A DNA stretch of 64,000 nucleotides from Monodelphis domestica (Eukaryota > Chordata > Mammalia > Didelphimorphia > Didelphidae), in the NCBI RefSeq assembly GCF_027887165.1, contig NC_077235.1, forward strand, positions 53,035,895 through 53,099,894, given 5' to 3'. Below, piece by piece: positions 62,046 through 64,000 of this stretch (the stretch's first letter is position 1; each line of letters begins with the position of its first letter). Made by a program: the position numbers and the translations under genes. Under the pieces are notes generated by a model. That model worked only from the letters and a program-made list of their open reading frames with translations, was not told the origin of the DNA and ran no database searches.

Positions 62046-64000
62046 AGAATGTTCTAGGATGTTTCCCTTGTGGCCAAGAACTATTGCTATTTCATGACAA
62101 ACAACACCTCAGAATATAATATAATATGACACAAAATATACAGAAAATAATATATAACAATAACTATAACATTCTCCTGAGAAGTCTATTATATTCTAAC
62201 ACTGTCCAAAACTTGAATGGGCTGGCCTCAGGAGGTGATTTCCCCATCATCACTGGAGATCATCAAAACCAGTCCAAATGACCATTTGTTTAGATTTCAT
62301 AGAATTGATTCTTGTTCAAATATGTGTAGAGGTCCCTTCCAACTCTGAGATTCCATGATTTTAACGTAGCATGGATATGAATCTTCTCATTGCAGCAGGG
62401 TCAGAATGCTTAATACCTTGTCTTTTTAATCCCCATCCAAAACAAAGCCCTGTCTTCATATAATCTCTGCCGTCTACCATGGAAACTTCCTCCAGTTCCT
62501 CAACACAACCCAAGATCCTGGTTTTCCCTCTACTTTTGTCCCATTTATCTCCTCCCTCCCCAAATGTGTAAGCAAAGTCCATCCACCCTGCTTAGTTTTC
62601 ATCTCTCACTGAGTCTTGGGGGTTTGGTGGGGTTAAGGGAATGAATTCAAACACACTTTCCATTTCCCTTTCCCTTCCGTCTATACCTACTGTTTGGCTA
62701 GGTCAGGGGAAAACAGATGCTTCCAGTACCTGCATCTGTGACTCAGAAAAAGGTGGACCCAATTTGGACAAAATAACCAGGATTCATTGTCCTAAGATAT
62801 TAGCTAGAAGAATGAAGAGTGAAATCTGAGTACCCTGTAAAGTAATCCACACATTTGAATTTTAGAGGAGGTGGTAGTAGCATGGTGGGTATACAGCAGT
62901 CAGTGCTCCTCCTCCTAGGTGCTGCTCTGGGAAGTACAAGGGAAGATGTAAGCTTCTTGGGCCATTTTCTACTTAGATGATGCCCAAAGGTCACTTCTAG
63001 AGGTAGGAAAGATTGAGAAATGAACACCACACACCCTTCTCTTCAAGCTCTGTACACTGAGGAAGCTGGATAGAATGCTCTTCACATTTCTTTCCAACAT
63101 TAATGCTTTGTGAGGAGTCTTTTCCAAACTTACTGGGACTTTGCTGAGTGTGCTTTACCTCAGGCTAAGACTAAGCCTGAGTTCTGCCCAGTGGCATCAT
63201 AGGAAATGTTTTGGCCTACTTTATAGTCACTGTAACACACCAACCCCCCCCCCATGATAGGAAAACAAAATTCTATTTCTTCTTCTACCCATGAATACAC
63301 CCTCTGATGAACAAAATACCTGCCACATTTTCTTACCAAGACATGCTTGGAGAATTGAGGCATGGGCTAAAGGATATTCATCTAAAATCAATCTAGTGAA
63401 AGGAGACCCTAGTTAAAACTCAGAGAGACCAAATTTTGTCTAATGGAAAGAGGATTTGGAGTAAGAAGAACTGGACTCGAACCTCAAATCCAGAACTTCC
63501 TGGCCATATTACTGGCCTTACCTGAAAAAAAATGAGAACAATTCTACAATCTACCTCCTTCATTCACACTGATTAATTACCTATTTTGTTCAGGATCCTG
63601 GGGAACTGATTTGAAGAGTGACAGTCTGTGATGTCAAGGAGCTTGCTGTCTAATAAGGGATTGGTTGTGAGGACAACTGAGAGCATATCTGTAAAGTATT
63701 ATAAACAATGGCCTTCTTATCAGAATCCTAACTAGGGCAGGACAGTGAGAGCTTTATTTACTCCATGGCTCTGAAATTTAGAGTACAGACAGCATCATCT
63801 CAAGGTTCCCTCCCTCCCCTCTTCCCAGAAGCTCGGACCCACCCAGCCCTACTCTCAGTGACCCCGGAGCAGGCAAAGAGGCACTTGGCCTCCCTCCTGG
63901 ACCCTAGTCTTTATATTATCCCCCTATGTCCTAAGCATGGAATAATATAATTCAGTGGCATACAAACATTGGTCCATTTGGGGACTAGTTCAGGTGAGCT
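62046..64000. other. Right flank, no gene recognised
   Basis: A CR1/L3-type tail fragment (minus) lies near 63,585-63,720 and a MIR-like piece near 63,420-63,560. No exon is supported; the short frames have no domain. Confidence 0.45.

Overview
The window looks like mammalian, specifically marsupial (metatherian), genomic DNA. This rests on exon-intron structure with GT-AG introns, one CpG-island promoter, and dense marsupial-type repeats. The repeats include many copies of a roughly 190-bp SINE that opens with a GGGGCAGCTGGGTGGCTCA-like motif, MAR1/RTE-tailed SINEs, L1 copies, and CR1/L3-type LINE remains. The species cannot be fixed from sequence alone.

One host gene is recognisable: SLC25A14 (BMCP1/UCP5), a mitochondrial inner-membrane carrier of the SLC25 family, on the minus strand. 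Ten exons can be placed: a non-coding exon 1 in a CpG island (about 47.46-47.58 kb) and nine coding exons running down to 13.43 kb. All splice phases agree, and the nine exons give an open 290-codon product. The three carrier signatures (PVDLTK, PTDVLK, PVDVVR) lie in exons 3, 5 and 8. A minus-strand ATTAAA about 435 bp past the stop marks the likely mRNA 3' end. The promoter has ETS cores, GC boxes, a perfect palindromic RFX X-box and a cluster of CRE half-sites around one full TGACGTCA.

Layout: 1-12.9 kb is downstream flank filled with SINEs, L1 3' ends, a CR1/L3 fragment and a hAT-type MITE with a perfect 8-bp target duplication. The gene spans 13-47.6 kb; its 11.4-kb intron 8 holds same-strand L1 copies, themselves hit by SINEs. 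Upstream flank with old repeats covers 47.9-51.7 kb. A GACA/GATA/AAAG/AAGG simple-sequence domain covers 51.7-60.4 kb. Its 54-60 kb part is organised as about ten copies of a degenerate 0.4-0.9 kb higher-order unit. CR1/L3-like LINE sequence split by a hAT MITE and unassigned sequence fill 60.4-64 kb.

I found no bacterial-style operon, CRISPR array or new enzymatic system. The most unusual structures are the higher-order GATA/GACA domain, with its 1,626-codon open frame that is an artefact of tetranucleotide periodicity, the promoter X-box/CRE group, the paired CArG boxes downstream of the gene, and a four-copy hAT MITE family.
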